A stretch of DNA of 8,895 nucleotides from Bacteroidota bacterium (GCA_023386395.1 JAEWJV010000038.1:1-8895); one strand, 5' to 3'. Counted from the first letter of the stretch, positions 1 through 6,526 are shown. Notes: generated by a model not told the origin, from the sequence alone. A program made the numbers and translations.

Positions 1-80
1 CAATGGCCGATTACATTCAGCAGCACAGAACAAAATAAAATTTTATTGATTTTATTCTTGGTTACCGGCAGTTGATGCAT
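1..80 (-). CDS. Possible N-terminus of a membrane protein, cut by the left edge
   Basis: An open frame on the minus strand starts with ATG at 80-78 and stays open to the window edge (26 codons). It begins MHQLPVTKNKINK and continues with a hydrophobic run (ILFCSVLLNVIG), a Lys-rich start followed by a membrane-like segment. It lies 57 bp downstream of the ArsR-type gene on the same strand, so it could be the second gene of that transcript and a target or partner of the regulator. No Shine-Dalgarno sequence precedes it, which is common in this phylum. With only 26 codons visible the gene may be a chance frame, and no family can be named. Confidence 0.35.
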   Translation of the reverse strand, partial: MHQLPVTKNKINKILFCSVLLNVIGH

Positions 81-137
81 TGTGGCAGCACGGTTGTGTC
101 ACTCCCTGCATCTGCACAGTTTTATGGCAGCTTTGTT

Positions 138-815
138 TTACACAACAACTTTTAATTTATCATGCAGTTGTTTTTGCCCTTTTGCCGTTATAATAATCAC
201 CCTTGAATTTTTAGTTGTGCGCAGCCAATCCTGCTGCAGCATTTTATTTAAAAAAGCCGCAGCGAGCGAGCCTGCTATATGATAACGCCGTTCACTCCAG
301 TCAAGGCAAGGCCTTAAAAAGCTTCTTCGCTGCAACTGCAGCAATGCCGTATCAATGTGCAATTCATTGAACCATTGATTACCTTTTTTTGTAAGTGTGA
401 ATTCATTACCCTTCTGCATAATCAATTTTTGCTTCAGCATAGCATCTGTTATAGCAACTCCTGTTTTACCGGCAAGATGATCATAGCAGGTTCTGCACTG
501 CTGTATTGGTGTAACGGCCGTAACGGTTTTTACTCTTTTTGAAGATGGTGGAATTAAAGTTGACAATGCTTCGACTGCGTATGCAATTTCCTGCGTTGCG
601 TATTTATAATAACGATGGCGCCCCTGGCTTTCCGCAACAAGCAAACCCGCATTCATCAGTTTAGATAAATGCATACTGATATTGGAAGCAGATGTATCTG
701 CCGCAATAGCCAGTTCTGTTGCAGTAAATGCCTTTCCGTCAAGCAGCTCCCATAAAACAGTTGCCCGAACGGGATCGCCAATTAATGAAGCAACGAGTTT
801 AAAATCATCTTTCAT
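138..815 (-). CDS. ArsR-family winged-helix transcriptional regulator with conserved C-terminal Cys domain
   Basis: A 225-residue DNA-binding regulator, presumably cytoplasmic and dimeric. Residues 1-75 form an ArsR-type winged helix: the DPVRATVLWELL opening helix, a helix-turn-helix around residues 31-59 (TELAIAADTSASNISMHLSKL), and a wing at about 60-73 (ESQGRHRYYKYA). Classic ArsR/SmtB proteins are about 100 residues long. This one adds a C-terminal half with CRTCYDHLAG (107-116) and CLDWSERRYHIAG (170-182), signatures of a long ArsR-like subfamily whose inducer I do not know. Cys107, Cys110 and Cys170 are possible metal or redox ligands, which is an inference. The start at 815 leaves a 60-bp divergent region before the nitrobindin-like gene, the usual arrangement for a regulator that controls its neighbour and itself. 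The fold is confident; the target and signal are not. Confidence 0.9.
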   Translation of the reverse strand: MKDDFKLVASLIGDPVRATVLWELLDGKAFTATELAIAADTSASNISMHLSKLMNAGLLVAESQGRHRYYKYATQEIAYAVEALSTLIPPSSKRVKTVTAVTPIQQCRTCYDHLAGKTGVAITDAMLKQKLIMQKGNEFTLTKKGNQWFNELHIDTALLQLQRRSFLRPCLDWSERRYHIAGSLAAAFLNKMLQQDWLRTTKNSRVIIITAKGQKQLHDKLKVVV

Positions 816-875
816 AACAATTACATTTCATTTGATACTGAAACGTTCCTGTTTAAAACTACTTTATTTTACAGC
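816..875. promoter_or_regulatory. Divergent promoter/operator region between the regulator and the nitrobindin-like gene
   Basis: These 60 bp must hold the start signals for both directions. An imperfect inverted repeat, TGAAAC (839-844) and GTTTAA (851-856) with a 6-nt spacer and five of six bases matching, is a candidate ArsR operator. On the minus strand TAGTTTTA (861-854) matches the Bacteroidota TAnnTTTG -7 element except at its last base and overlaps the repeat, which would suit autoregulation. No good -33 box is visible for it. On the plus strand I find no convincing -7/-33 pair. There is no Shine-Dalgarno sequence for either gene. The operator assignment is tentative. Confidence 0.35.
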
Positions 876-1343
876 ATGAAAGAAAAATTTTTAATGCTCA
901 AACAATCGCTCCGTGGTAAATGGCAGGGAGAAGGTTATGCAAAATTCCCAACCATTACAAACACGGCATACACAGAACAACTGGAGTTTATTCCTGATGA
1001 TGATAAAGAAGCCATCTTCTTCAATCAGAAAACCTGGTATAAAAATGAAACCGCTGATAACAGCCATACAGTTTTTTGGGATACAGGTTTCATTATTTTA
1101 AAAAACAATATGGTGTCATTGCACAGTGCACAAATCGGAGGCCGCATGGAAACGCTTACGCTAACAGCATCTGCAGCCGGCAAATTCATTTTTGATAACA
1201 CAGGTATTTTAAATGATATAAAAACAATTCAGGCGCAGCGCATATTTTCAATTGAAGAAAATGTATTGCATTATCAATTGAATATGGCTACACAGGAAGC
1301 AGGTTTTCAAAACCATCTTACGGCAACACTCAGGAAAATTTAA
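876..1343 (+). CDS. Nitrobindin-like heme-binding beta-barrel protein (DUF1794/THAP4 heme-binding family)
   Basis: A 155-residue protein matching the nitrobindin / FABP-like barrel family, small cytosolic 10-stranded barrels that hold ferric heme and react with NO or peroxynitrite in characterised members. Visible signatures are the opening GKWQGEG (residues 14-20, the family GxWxGxG), then TWYKN (53-57), WDTGFI (68-73), AQIGGRMETL (85-94) and the C-terminal strand NHLTATLRKI. His147 in that strand sits where the family has its proximal heme ligand, so heme binding is likely. The length is normal. The ATG at 876 was chosen as the first in frame; Met7 (894) is an alternative. The gene diverges from the ArsR-type regulator and is followed after 12 bp by ridA, so the two probably form one transcript. 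Heme binding and any NO chemistry here are inferred from the family. Confidence 0.85.
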   Translation: MKEKFLMLKQSLRGKWQGEGYAKFPTITNTAYTEQLEFIPDDDKEAIFFNQKTWYKNETADNSHTVFWDTGFIILKNNMVSLHSAQIGGRMETLTLTASAAGKFIFDNTGILNDIKTIQAQRIFSIEENVLHYQLNMATQEAGFQNHLTATLRKI

Positions 1344-1355
1344 TAAACAAATTTT

Positions 1356-1736
1356 ATGAAAACATCAATCCATACTACAAAAGCACCCGAACCCATGGGG
1401 CCTTTCAGTCAGGCGACAGTAACAGGTAATCTTATTTTTTTGTCAGCCCAATTGGCAAGGGACGTTATAACCGGCAAATTGGTAATGCAAAATATAGAGG
1501 CTGAAACGAACCAGGTAATGAAAAACCTTGAAGCTATTTTAAAAGCAACCGGCTCTGATTTCAATCATGTTGTTAAAAGCAGCATCTTTCTAAAGAATAT
1601 GAATGATTATACTGTTGTGAATAAAGTATATAGTGATTACTTTAAAAAACCTTATCCTGCAAGGGAAACTATACAGGTTGCAGATTTACCGGCGCACGTT
1701 AATATCGAAATATCAATGATAGCAGTAAAACCATAA
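1356..1736 (+). CDS. ridA: RidA/YjgF-family reactive intermediate (enamine/imine) deaminase
   Basis: A 126-residue protein of RidA length. RidA is a cytosolic trimer that hydrolyses reactive enamine/imine intermediates such as 2-aminoacrylate, made by PLP enzymes, releasing ammonia. Family marks are PMGPFSQA (13-20), LSAQ (29-32), the helix NLEAILKATGSDFNHVVKSS, and PARETIQVADLP (101-112). Arg103 aligns with catalytic Arg105 of E. coli RidA, and Glu118 with Glu120. Three other active-site positions differ from E. coli: Phe17 for Tyr17, Ala31 for Gly31 and Thr105 for Cys107. Arg and Glu retention suggests activity is kept, but the substrate range could be shifted. The gene lies 12 bp after the nitrobindin-like gene, and a hairpin terminator follows 3 bp after its stop. 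The paralogue type within the Rid superfamily is not certain. Confidence 0.92.
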   Translation: MKTSIHTTKAPEPMGPFSQATVTGNLIFLSAQLARDVITGKLVMQNIEAETNQVMKNLEAILKATGSDFNHVVKSSIFLKNMNDYTVVNKVYSDYFKKPYPARETIQVADLPAHVNIEISMIAVKP

Positions 1737-1739
1737 AAC

Positions 1740-1772
1740 AATGCCCCATTGATTATATAACAACGAGGCATT
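1740..1772. terminator. Bidirectional hairpin terminator between ridA and the M16 peptidase gene
   Basis: AATGCCCCATTG (1740-1751) pairs with CAACGAGGCATT (1761-1772) at 10 of 12 positions around a 9-nt AT loop. On the minus strand the stem is followed by TGTTTTAT, and on the plus strand by an A/T-rich tract. It lies exactly between two convergent genes whose stops are only 56 bp apart, so it probably stops transcription in both directions, with the better U-tract serving the peptidase gene. Confidence 0.7.
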
Positions 1773-1792
1773 AAATAATATTTAAGAAACAG

Positions 1793-4624
1793 CTAAGATT
1801 TCTCCGGCATTAATACAGCTTTTATATAATTATTCATATTTAAATATTTAACCGCTGCATCCTGTATATCCTTTGCAGTTATGGCCTGTGCCTTTTCATT
1901 ATATTTCAATATCCAGCCAGGATTTTGCTTATCAATAAATGCGCTGCTAAGATTAGAAAGCCAGTAGTCATTGTTCTTTATATCTGTTGCATATTGCTCC
2001 CTGATATTGGCTTTTACTTTTTCAAGATAAGTTTCAGTAACACCATTTTGCTGCACATCTTTTATTATAGCAAATAATGCTTTTGTCAAAGTATCAACAT
2101 TTTCAGGCGCACAGGGAAACCGCACTGTAACGCTGTAATGGTCGTAAGGCCTCGGTGTTATTGAACCGCCCATGCCGCCGCCATAAATACCGCTCATAGC
2201 TTCACGCAACTGTTCTATTATTTTAATGTTCATTACTTCGGTTAGCATGTCCAGCTTTAATGCGTCTTCATAATTAAACTTTGCATCGCCAGTGAAAATA
2301 ATATTGACAAGACTGCGAGGTTCATTGCCTTTTTGCACTGTAAAATCTTTTACGCCTTTTACCGGTCTTAAACCAACATCGGTGAATTTATTTTCCTTCT
2401 GTTTGCCGGGTAAGCTGCCAAGATATAATGCCAGCAAGGGTTTAATGGAATCAACATTCATATTGCCCACAAACGTAAAGTGCATGCCATACATATTGCT
2501 GTAAATCTTTTTATAAACAGCCATTACGGTATCAATGTTGATGGCGTCATAATCTGTAGTTTTTGGAAGACCCGAAGCCCAGGGATTGTCATTATACATC
2601 ACCTTTGTGAGTGTATCACTGAAATAAGAATTGGGATTGGCAGCAAGGTTTTTAATAAATCCTTTTTGAGAAGATATAAATGCCTTAAACAAATTATCAT
2701 CTTTTCTTGGCGCCGTTACATATAAATAAAGTAGCTGCAACATGGTTTCCGCATCTTTTACATTACAACTGCCTTGTATGCCTTCTTCTGATGCGTTGAT
2801 ATATGGCTGAACACCGGCAGTTTTACCAGCCATAAATTTATTAAGGTCTGTTGGTGACATATTGCTTACACCCATAGATTGCGCAATGTTTGCCGCATTT
2901 ATAGCACTGAACTTATCAGATAAAGGAAAGTTTTGATAACCGCCCCAGCGCCAGCCATCAAACTGAATTTCATTATTCTTAAATGTGGTTGGCTTTAAGG
3001 TTACGGAAATGCCATTGCTGAAAGTAATATCGGTCGTACCCAACTCAGCATTCTTTTTCTCACTGGTTATTTTACCGGCCACAGGTTGCTTGTCGAGTAA
3101 AGAACTGCCAACAGCATTTTCCGTATAAGCTGTTACAGGCAATTTATACGCATCATTCAGCATGGTTAATAAACCTTCATCTGTTGGTAAATCTTTTGCA
3201 TTATCGGGTGCCATTAATAAAGCAAATTTACCCTGTGTGCTTTCCATTTTTTTAGCAACAGCATTCACTTCAGCAAGGGTTATATCCGGCAGCACCTGCT
3301 GTAAAAACCTGTAACGGTTAGCAATGCCTGTTATCGGCGTGCCTTCAAGAAAATTATTCACATAACCATTCACAAAACGGGATGATTCTGTTTTATCGGC
3401 ATCTTTATAAGCAGACTCCGTTTGATTGAGCAGGCTCATTTTAGCCCTGTCTAATTCGGATTGCAGAAAGCCATATTTTTTTACACTTTCTGTTGTTTTA
3501 ATAACCGAATCGATAGCAGCCTGCATAGGTTTATCACCCAAAAAAATAAAAGAAGTAAATGCCCTGTAACCGCGTATAAATTCCTGGAAGCTGGTGCCCG
3601 CAAACAGGAATGGCGGATTGGCCTGCTGTGTTAATTCACTAAAACGCTGGCTTATGATAGAATTGAATAATCCTTCCACAACAGATTGCTTGTAATCGTT
3701 CCAAGTAACCACAGGCGTGTCTCTTTCAACATAATTAAACACCTGCAGTATAGTGTTTGTTTGTTCCTTATCCGTTAGCACCATCGCTTTATTTTTTGTG
3801 CGCACGGGTATAGGAATAATGGAAGGCCTTGGCGCTGCATTGGCAGGATTGGTAAAATGGCCAAAATGTGCTTCTATTTTTTGTTTGGCAACGGCCGGGT
3901 CTATATCACCCACAACAACCACGGCCTGTAAATCGGGGCGGTACCATGTTTTATAAAAACGTTCCAGCGTTGAGGGCTTAAAGCTTCTTAATGTGTCATC
4001 AATACCAATGGGCAAACGTTTTGCATATAAAGAACCATTAAATAATTCGGGAAAATATTTGGTGCGCATACGTTCACCGGCGCCTTTACCCAAACGGCTT
4101 TCTTCCAGCACCACACCCCTTTCTTTGTTTATTTCAGATGTATCAAGCAACGCATTGCCTGCCCAGTCTTCCAGGATAGTAAAACCACTGTCAAGTTTGG
4201 CAGCATCATCAGAAGGAATGGGAAGGATATAAACGGTTTCATCAAACCCTGTGTAAGCATTCAGGTCGGCACCAAACTTTACACCAATTGATTGCAGGTA
4301 ATTTACAATTTCATTTTTTGGAAAATGTTTTAAGCCGTTAAAATTCATGTGCTCCATAAAATGCGCCAGGCCTTGTTGTGACGAATCTTCCAGCACAGAG
4401 CCTGCATTCACCACGAGCCTTAATTCCACTTTATTTTCAGGCTTTTTATTTTGACGTATGTAATAGGTTAAGCCATTGGAAAGTTTGCCAACCACAACAT
4501 TACTGTCAACAGCAATTTTATCGTTGAGGTTAAACTGTGCATTAAGAGTAAGAGTGCTGAAAAAAAATAAGGCAGCAGCTAAACATAAAAATCTTGCAGT
4601 AAAGGTTTGAATTGTTTTAAGCAT
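1793..4624 (-). CDS. Exported M16-family zinc metallopeptidase (PqqL-like, two-domain)
   Basis: A 943-residue protein of the M16 pitrilysin/insulinase family, close in length and motif context to PqqL-type enzymes. The N-terminus has Lys3, a hydrophobic core (FLCLAAALFFFSTL) and a likely signal peptidase I cut after LNA (residue 29), so it should act in the periplasm or at the cell surface; no lipobox is placed for a lipoprotein. The active N-terminal domain has the inverted zinc motif HFMEH (88-92): His88 and His92 as ligands, Glu91 as catalytic base. Glu168 and Glu175 in KERGVVLEE fit the conserved downstream pair, with Glu175 the probable third ligand. The C-terminal half (about 530-943) lacks HxxEH, as expected for the inactive clamshell half, and keeps the R..Y pair in LREAMSGIYGGG (Arg807, Tyr814). 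It should degrade peptides; the substrate is unknown. It is monocistronic as seen, convergent with ridA and divergent from pheS. Confidence 0.95.
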   Translation of the reverse strand: MLKTIQTFTARFLCLAAALFFFSTLTLNAQFNLNDKIAVDSNVVVGKLSNGLTYYIRQNKKPENKVELRLVVNAGSVLEDSSQQGLAHFMEHMNFNGLKHFPKNEIVNYLQSIGVKFGADLNAYTGFDETVYILPIPSDDAAKLDSGFTILEDWAGNALLDTSEINKERGVVLEESRLGKGAGERMRTKYFPELFNGSLYAKRLPIGIDDTLRSFKPSTLERFYKTWYRPDLQAVVVVGDIDPAVAKQKIEAHFGHFTNPANAAPRPSIIPIPVRTKNKAMVLTDKEQTNTILQVFNYVERDTPVVTWNDYKQSVVEGLFNSIISQRFSELTQQANPPFLFAGTSFQEFIRGYRAFTSFIFLGDKPMQAAIDSVIKTTESVKKYGFLQSELDRAKMSLLNQTESAYKDADKTESSRFVNGYVNNFLEGTPITGIANRYRFLQQVLPDITLAEVNAVAKKMESTQGKFALLMAPDNAKDLPTDEGLLTMLNDAYKLPVTAYTENAVGSSLLDKQPVAGKITSEKKNAELGTTDITFSNGISVTLKPTTFKNNEIQFDGWRWGGYQNFPLSDKFSAINAANIAQSMGVSNMSPTDLNKFMAGKTAGVQPYINASEEGIQGSCNVKDAETMLQLLYLYVTAPRKDDNLFKAFISSQKGFIKNLAANPNSYFSDTLTKVMYNDNPWASGLPKTTDYDAINIDTVMAVYKKIYSNMYGMHFTFVGNMNVDSIKPLLALYLGSLPGKQKENKFTDVGLRPVKGVKDFTVQKGNEPRSLVNIIFTGDAKFNYEDALKLDMLTEVMNIKIIEQLREAMSGIYGGGMGGSITPRPYDHYSVTVRFPCAPENVDTLTKALFAIIKDVQQNGVTETYLEKVKANIREQYATDIKNNDYWLSNLSSAFIDKQNPGWILKYNEKAQAITAKDIQDAAVKYLNMNNYIKAVLMPEKS
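4538..4624 (-). other. Signal peptide coding segment of the M16 peptidase
   Basis: Residues 1-29 have a Lys/Arg-containing start, a hydrophobic stretch from about residue 12 to 24, and LNA before Gln30, consistent with signal peptidase I cleavage. Cys14 lies inside the hydrophobic core and is too early to be a lipobox cysteine. Confidence 0.75.
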
Positions 4625-4836
4625 AAGTAAGTTTTATGCGGATAAATGTAGTGCGTTAGTGTTTAATAAAATATTCAGTTGTTCAATATTTAAAAAATGT
4701 TATCAAAAAAATGAATGGCAAACCTGTGGCCTTTATACGCATTATTAACGTTCTATTCCCAATAAATCAATATTTAAAACTGCTTTTGAGTATACAAACA
4801 ATTTCCTGAAATGCAGGCTATACTTATCTTCGCGTC
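4625..4836. promoter_or_regulatory. Divergent intergenic region between the M16 peptidase gene and pheS
   Basis: This very AT-rich 212-bp stretch separates two divergent starts. For the minus-strand peptidase gene, TACATTTA (4650-4643) fits the Bacteroidota -7 TAnnTTTG except at its last base, but no clear TTTG lies 19-20 nt upstream, so the call is weak. A 13-nt AT-rich sequence, TCAATATTTAAAA, occurs twice (4683-4695 and 4767-4779). A 32-codon frame (4711-4809) opens toward pheS but has no features of an attenuator leader peptide. No tRNA, riboswitch or hairpin of note is visible. Confidence 0.4.
4802..4832 (+). promoter_or_regulatory. Candidate pheS promoter (Bacteroidota -33/-7 type) abutting the start codon
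   Basis: TTTC (4802-4805), 19 nt, then TATCTTCG (4825-4832): one mismatch each from the Bacteroidota consensus TTTG and TAnnTTTG at the typical spacing. The -7 box ends 4 bp before the ATG at 4837, so a transcript started here would have a leader of almost zero length. This is pattern matching only. Confidence 0.45.
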
Positions 4837-5865
4837 ATGGAACTATCAGCGCAAATTGATCAGTATAAAAAAGAAATAGAAACCTTTGCAGGCGAAAATG
4901 GTGAAGCCGCAGAAGCCTTCCGCATAAAATACCTCGGCACAAAAGGCATTGTAAAAAATATAATGCAGGAGATGAAGAATGTGCCGGCGGATAAGAAGAA
5001 AGAAGCCGGCCAGCTGTTAAACAGCTTTAAACAATTTGCCGAAACAAAATATGAAGCGCTGAAACAGCTGTCAGCCGTCAGCCATCAGCCATCAGCCAAA
5101 AACATTGATTATACGTTACCCGGCGATGATATAACTATTGGCACACGCCATCCTTTAAACATTGTGCGCAGCCAGATCATTTCCATTTTCAGCAGGCTTG
5201 GTTTTATATTGGCAGAAGGGCCGGAAATTGAAGATGACTGGCATAATTTCACTTCGATGAATATGCCTGAAAACCATCCTGCCCGCGATATGCAGGATAC
5301 GTTTTATGTGCAGAAAAACCCTGACTGGCTTTTACGCACGCACACCAGCAGCGTACAGGCAAGGGTAATGGAAAAACAAAAACCGCCTATCCGTATTATT
5401 TGCCCCGGGCGTGTTTACAGGAATGAAACTATCAGCGCAAGGGCGCACTGTTTCTTTCACCAGGTGGAAGGTTTATATGTGGCAGAAAATGTAAGCTTCG
5501 CCGATCTTAAGCAAACGCTTTATTTTTTTGTACGGGAAATGTTTGGCAAAGATGTAAAGATACGTTTCCGTCCTTCCTATTTTCCCTTTACAGAGCCCAG
5601 TGCCGAAATGGATATAGATTGTTTGATCTGCCACGGTAAAGGCTGTAATGTGTGCAAACATACCGGCTGGGTAGAAATTCTCGGCAGCGGCATGGTGCAT
5701 CCCAACACACTGAAAAATTTTGATATCGATCCTGAAATTTATACCGGCTTTGCTTTTGGTATGGGCATTGAAAGAATCTGCCAGCTTAAATACCGCGTAA
5801 ACGATTTGCGTCTGTATTCACAGGATGATGTAAGATTTTTGAAACAGTTTGCGGGCGTGGTGTGA
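4837..5865 (+). CDS. pheS: Phenylalanine--tRNA ligase alpha subunit
   Basis: A 342-residue class IIc synthetase subunit that, with PheT as an alpha2-beta2 tetramer, charges tRNA-Phe in the cytoplasm. Residues 1-80 form the N-terminal coiled-coil tRNA-binding arm, joined by a linker (79-90) to the catalytic core. Core marks are GPEIEDDWHNF (128-138), HPARDMQDTF (147-156), motif 2 PIRIICPGRVYRNE (184-197), FHQVEG (207-212), FRPSYFPFTEPSAEMD (244-259), GMVHP (285-289) and motif 3 GFAFGMGIER (304-313). Ala306 aligns with E. coli Ala294, the residue that sets the size of the Phe pocket, so normal specificity is expected. Two additions are present: a Cys4 CxxC-x4-CxxC insertion (262-273) and a linker encoded by tandem 7-nt repeats. 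pheT is not adjacent; the gene ends in its own terminator and is transcribed alone. Confidence 0.98.
   Translation: MELSAQIDQYKKEIETFAGENGEAAEAFRIKYLGTKGIVKNIMQEMKNVPADKKKEAGQLLNSFKQFAETKYEALKQLSAVSHQPSAKNIDYTLPGDDITIGTRHPLNIVRSQIISIFSRLGFILAEGPEIEDDWHNFTSMNMPENHPARDMQDTFYVQKNPDWLLRTHTSSVQARVMEKQKPPIRIICPGRVYRNETISARAHCFFHQVEGLYVAENVSFADLKQTLYFFVREMFGKDVKIRFRPSYFPFTEPSAEMDIDCLICHGKGCNVCKHTGWVEILGSGMVHPNTLKNFDIDPEIYTGFAFGMGIERICQLKYRVNDLRLYSQDDVRFLKQFAGVV
5071..5098 (+). repeat. Four tandem 7-nt repeats inside pheS
   Basis: TCAGCCG followed by three copies of TCAGCCA in direct tandem. The array encodes the linker SAVSHQPSAK between the coiled-coil arm and the catalytic core. Seven is not a multiple of three, so loss or gain of one unit would shift the frame of an essential gene. 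Confidence 0.9.
5620..5655 (+). other. Cys4 zinc-knuckle-like insertion in PheS
   Basis: Residues 262-273 read CLICHGKGCNVC, a CxxC-x4-CxxC arrangement followed by KHTGW, inserted between the FTEPSAE motif and the GSGMVHP strand where E. coli PheS has a short loop (MGKNGKW). Four cysteines at this spacing usually bind a structural zinc. The insertion is known in PheS from several bacterial groups; its effect is not established here. Confidence 0.75.
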
Positions 5866-5902
5866 TTGCATTGCGCTATCAGTATTAAAATACTTAAAAA
5901 CC

Positions 5903-5947
5903 AATGGGTTTAGTTTAAATTATTAAAACTAAACCCATTTTTAATTT
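5903..5947 (+). terminator. Rho-independent terminator of pheS
   Basis: AATGGGTTTAGTTT (5903-5916) pairs perfectly over 14 bp with AAACTAAACCCATT (5926-5939) around a 9-nt AT loop, and is followed by a run of T bases and TAATTT. It begins 37 bp after the pheS stop. An A-run on its upstream side means it could also work on the minus strand. Confidence 0.88.
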
Positions 5948-6028
5948 ATAAAAGCAGAACCTTGTAAGATACCTTATTCTCCTTAATAAAAGATTGATTT
6001 CAAACGCTTTTCACCATGAATTTTTTGG

Positions 6029-6060
6029 CTTGAATTTTATAAAAATTAGTTCTACATTTA
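6029..6060 (+). promoter_or_regulatory. Candidate promoter for the coiled-coil gene
   Basis: CTTG (6029-6032), 20 nt, then TACATTTA (6053-6060), each one base from the Bacteroidota TTTG / TAnnTTTG consensus. It would give a leader of roughly 55-60 nt before the ATG at 6122. It lies after the pheS terminator, where a promoter is needed, but the match is modest. The rest of 5948-6121 shows no other feature. Confidence 0.35.
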
Positions 6061-6121
6061 TTCTAACAATTCGCCCCAACTGTACATACAGCGGGTATTT
6101 CTTCACTTAAATTTAAATCCC

Positions 6122-6496
6122 ATGGTCGAAACAGAAATCTCCCAGTTTGCCAGGGAATGCAACGATTGGAGAGAAACATTGCGTTCCCATCGTGATGAAT
6201 TGCACCAGATGCAAACAACATTACAACAGGCAGTCAATCATCCGCTATCCAAAGAAGAACAAACAGAACTGGAACATCTTCAAAACCAGTTGCACATTCA
6301 GCTAATCAATATTCACGATCTTAAACATGCAGTTAAATTGCACGACCGTAAGCTGCATGCCGAAGTCTCGGAAACACCCGTCTTTCCTGATAACGTTTCA
6401 GTTTATCACGAAAACCTGAATGATGATTATCATTCGCTTGAAAATATAATAAACGAATTGCGTGAACAGGTGGATAATTTTATACACCAGGTTTAA
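6122..6496 (+). CDS. Small coiled-coil protein of unknown function
   Basis: A 124-residue protein I cannot assign to a named family. It is highly charged, with no signal peptide, membrane segment or cysteine cluster (only Cys13), so it should be cytosolic. Residues 1-78 look like two long amphipathic helices (ISQFARECNDWRETL; LSKEEQTELEHLQNQL) separated near Asn39-Pro41. A Pro-containing break (VSETPVFPDN) precedes a final acidic helix (LENIINELREQVDNFIHQV). This pattern suggests an antiparallel helical hairpin or coiled-coil oligomer. It is rich in His and Gln. The ATG at 6122 is the first in frame, without a Shine-Dalgarno sequence. It lies 108 bp upstream of the likely start of the EF-G paralogue on the same strand with no clear terminator between them, so co-transcription is plausible and a translation-related role is possible, though unsupported by any motif. 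Confidence 0.75.
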   Translation: MVETEISQFARECNDWRETLRSHRDELHQMQTTLQQAVNHPLSKEEQTELEHLQNQLHIQLINIHDLKHAVKLHDRKLHAEVSETPVFPDNVSVYHENLNDDYHSLENIINELREQVDNFIHQV

Positions 6497-6526
6497 TAAC
6501 ATCTGCTAAAAATTTCATTTAATAAA

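Noticed and set aside
34..47. 14-nt AT-only palindrome AATAAAATTTTATT
   Set aside because: No GC pairs and no loop, so it would not form a useful terminator; it also lies inside the possible left-edge frame.
4683..4779. Direct repeat TCAATATTTAAAA at 4683-4695 and 4767-4779
   Set aside because: Very AT-rich sequence in an AT-rich gap; two copies are not enough to claim a regulatory repeat.
4711..4809. A 32-codon frame upstream of pheS that could be a leader peptide
   Set aside because: It has only two Phe codons, not clustered, and no terminator/antiterminator pair before pheS; the likely promoter overlaps its end.
5473..5700. 75-codon antisense frame within pheS
   Set aside because: Opposite conserved class II synthetase motifs; no independent sign of coding.
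5881..5894. Inverted repeat AGTATT-AA-AATACT after pheS
   Set aside because: Weak 6-bp AT-rich arms with a 2-nt spacer, beside a much stronger terminator; no need to invoke a function.
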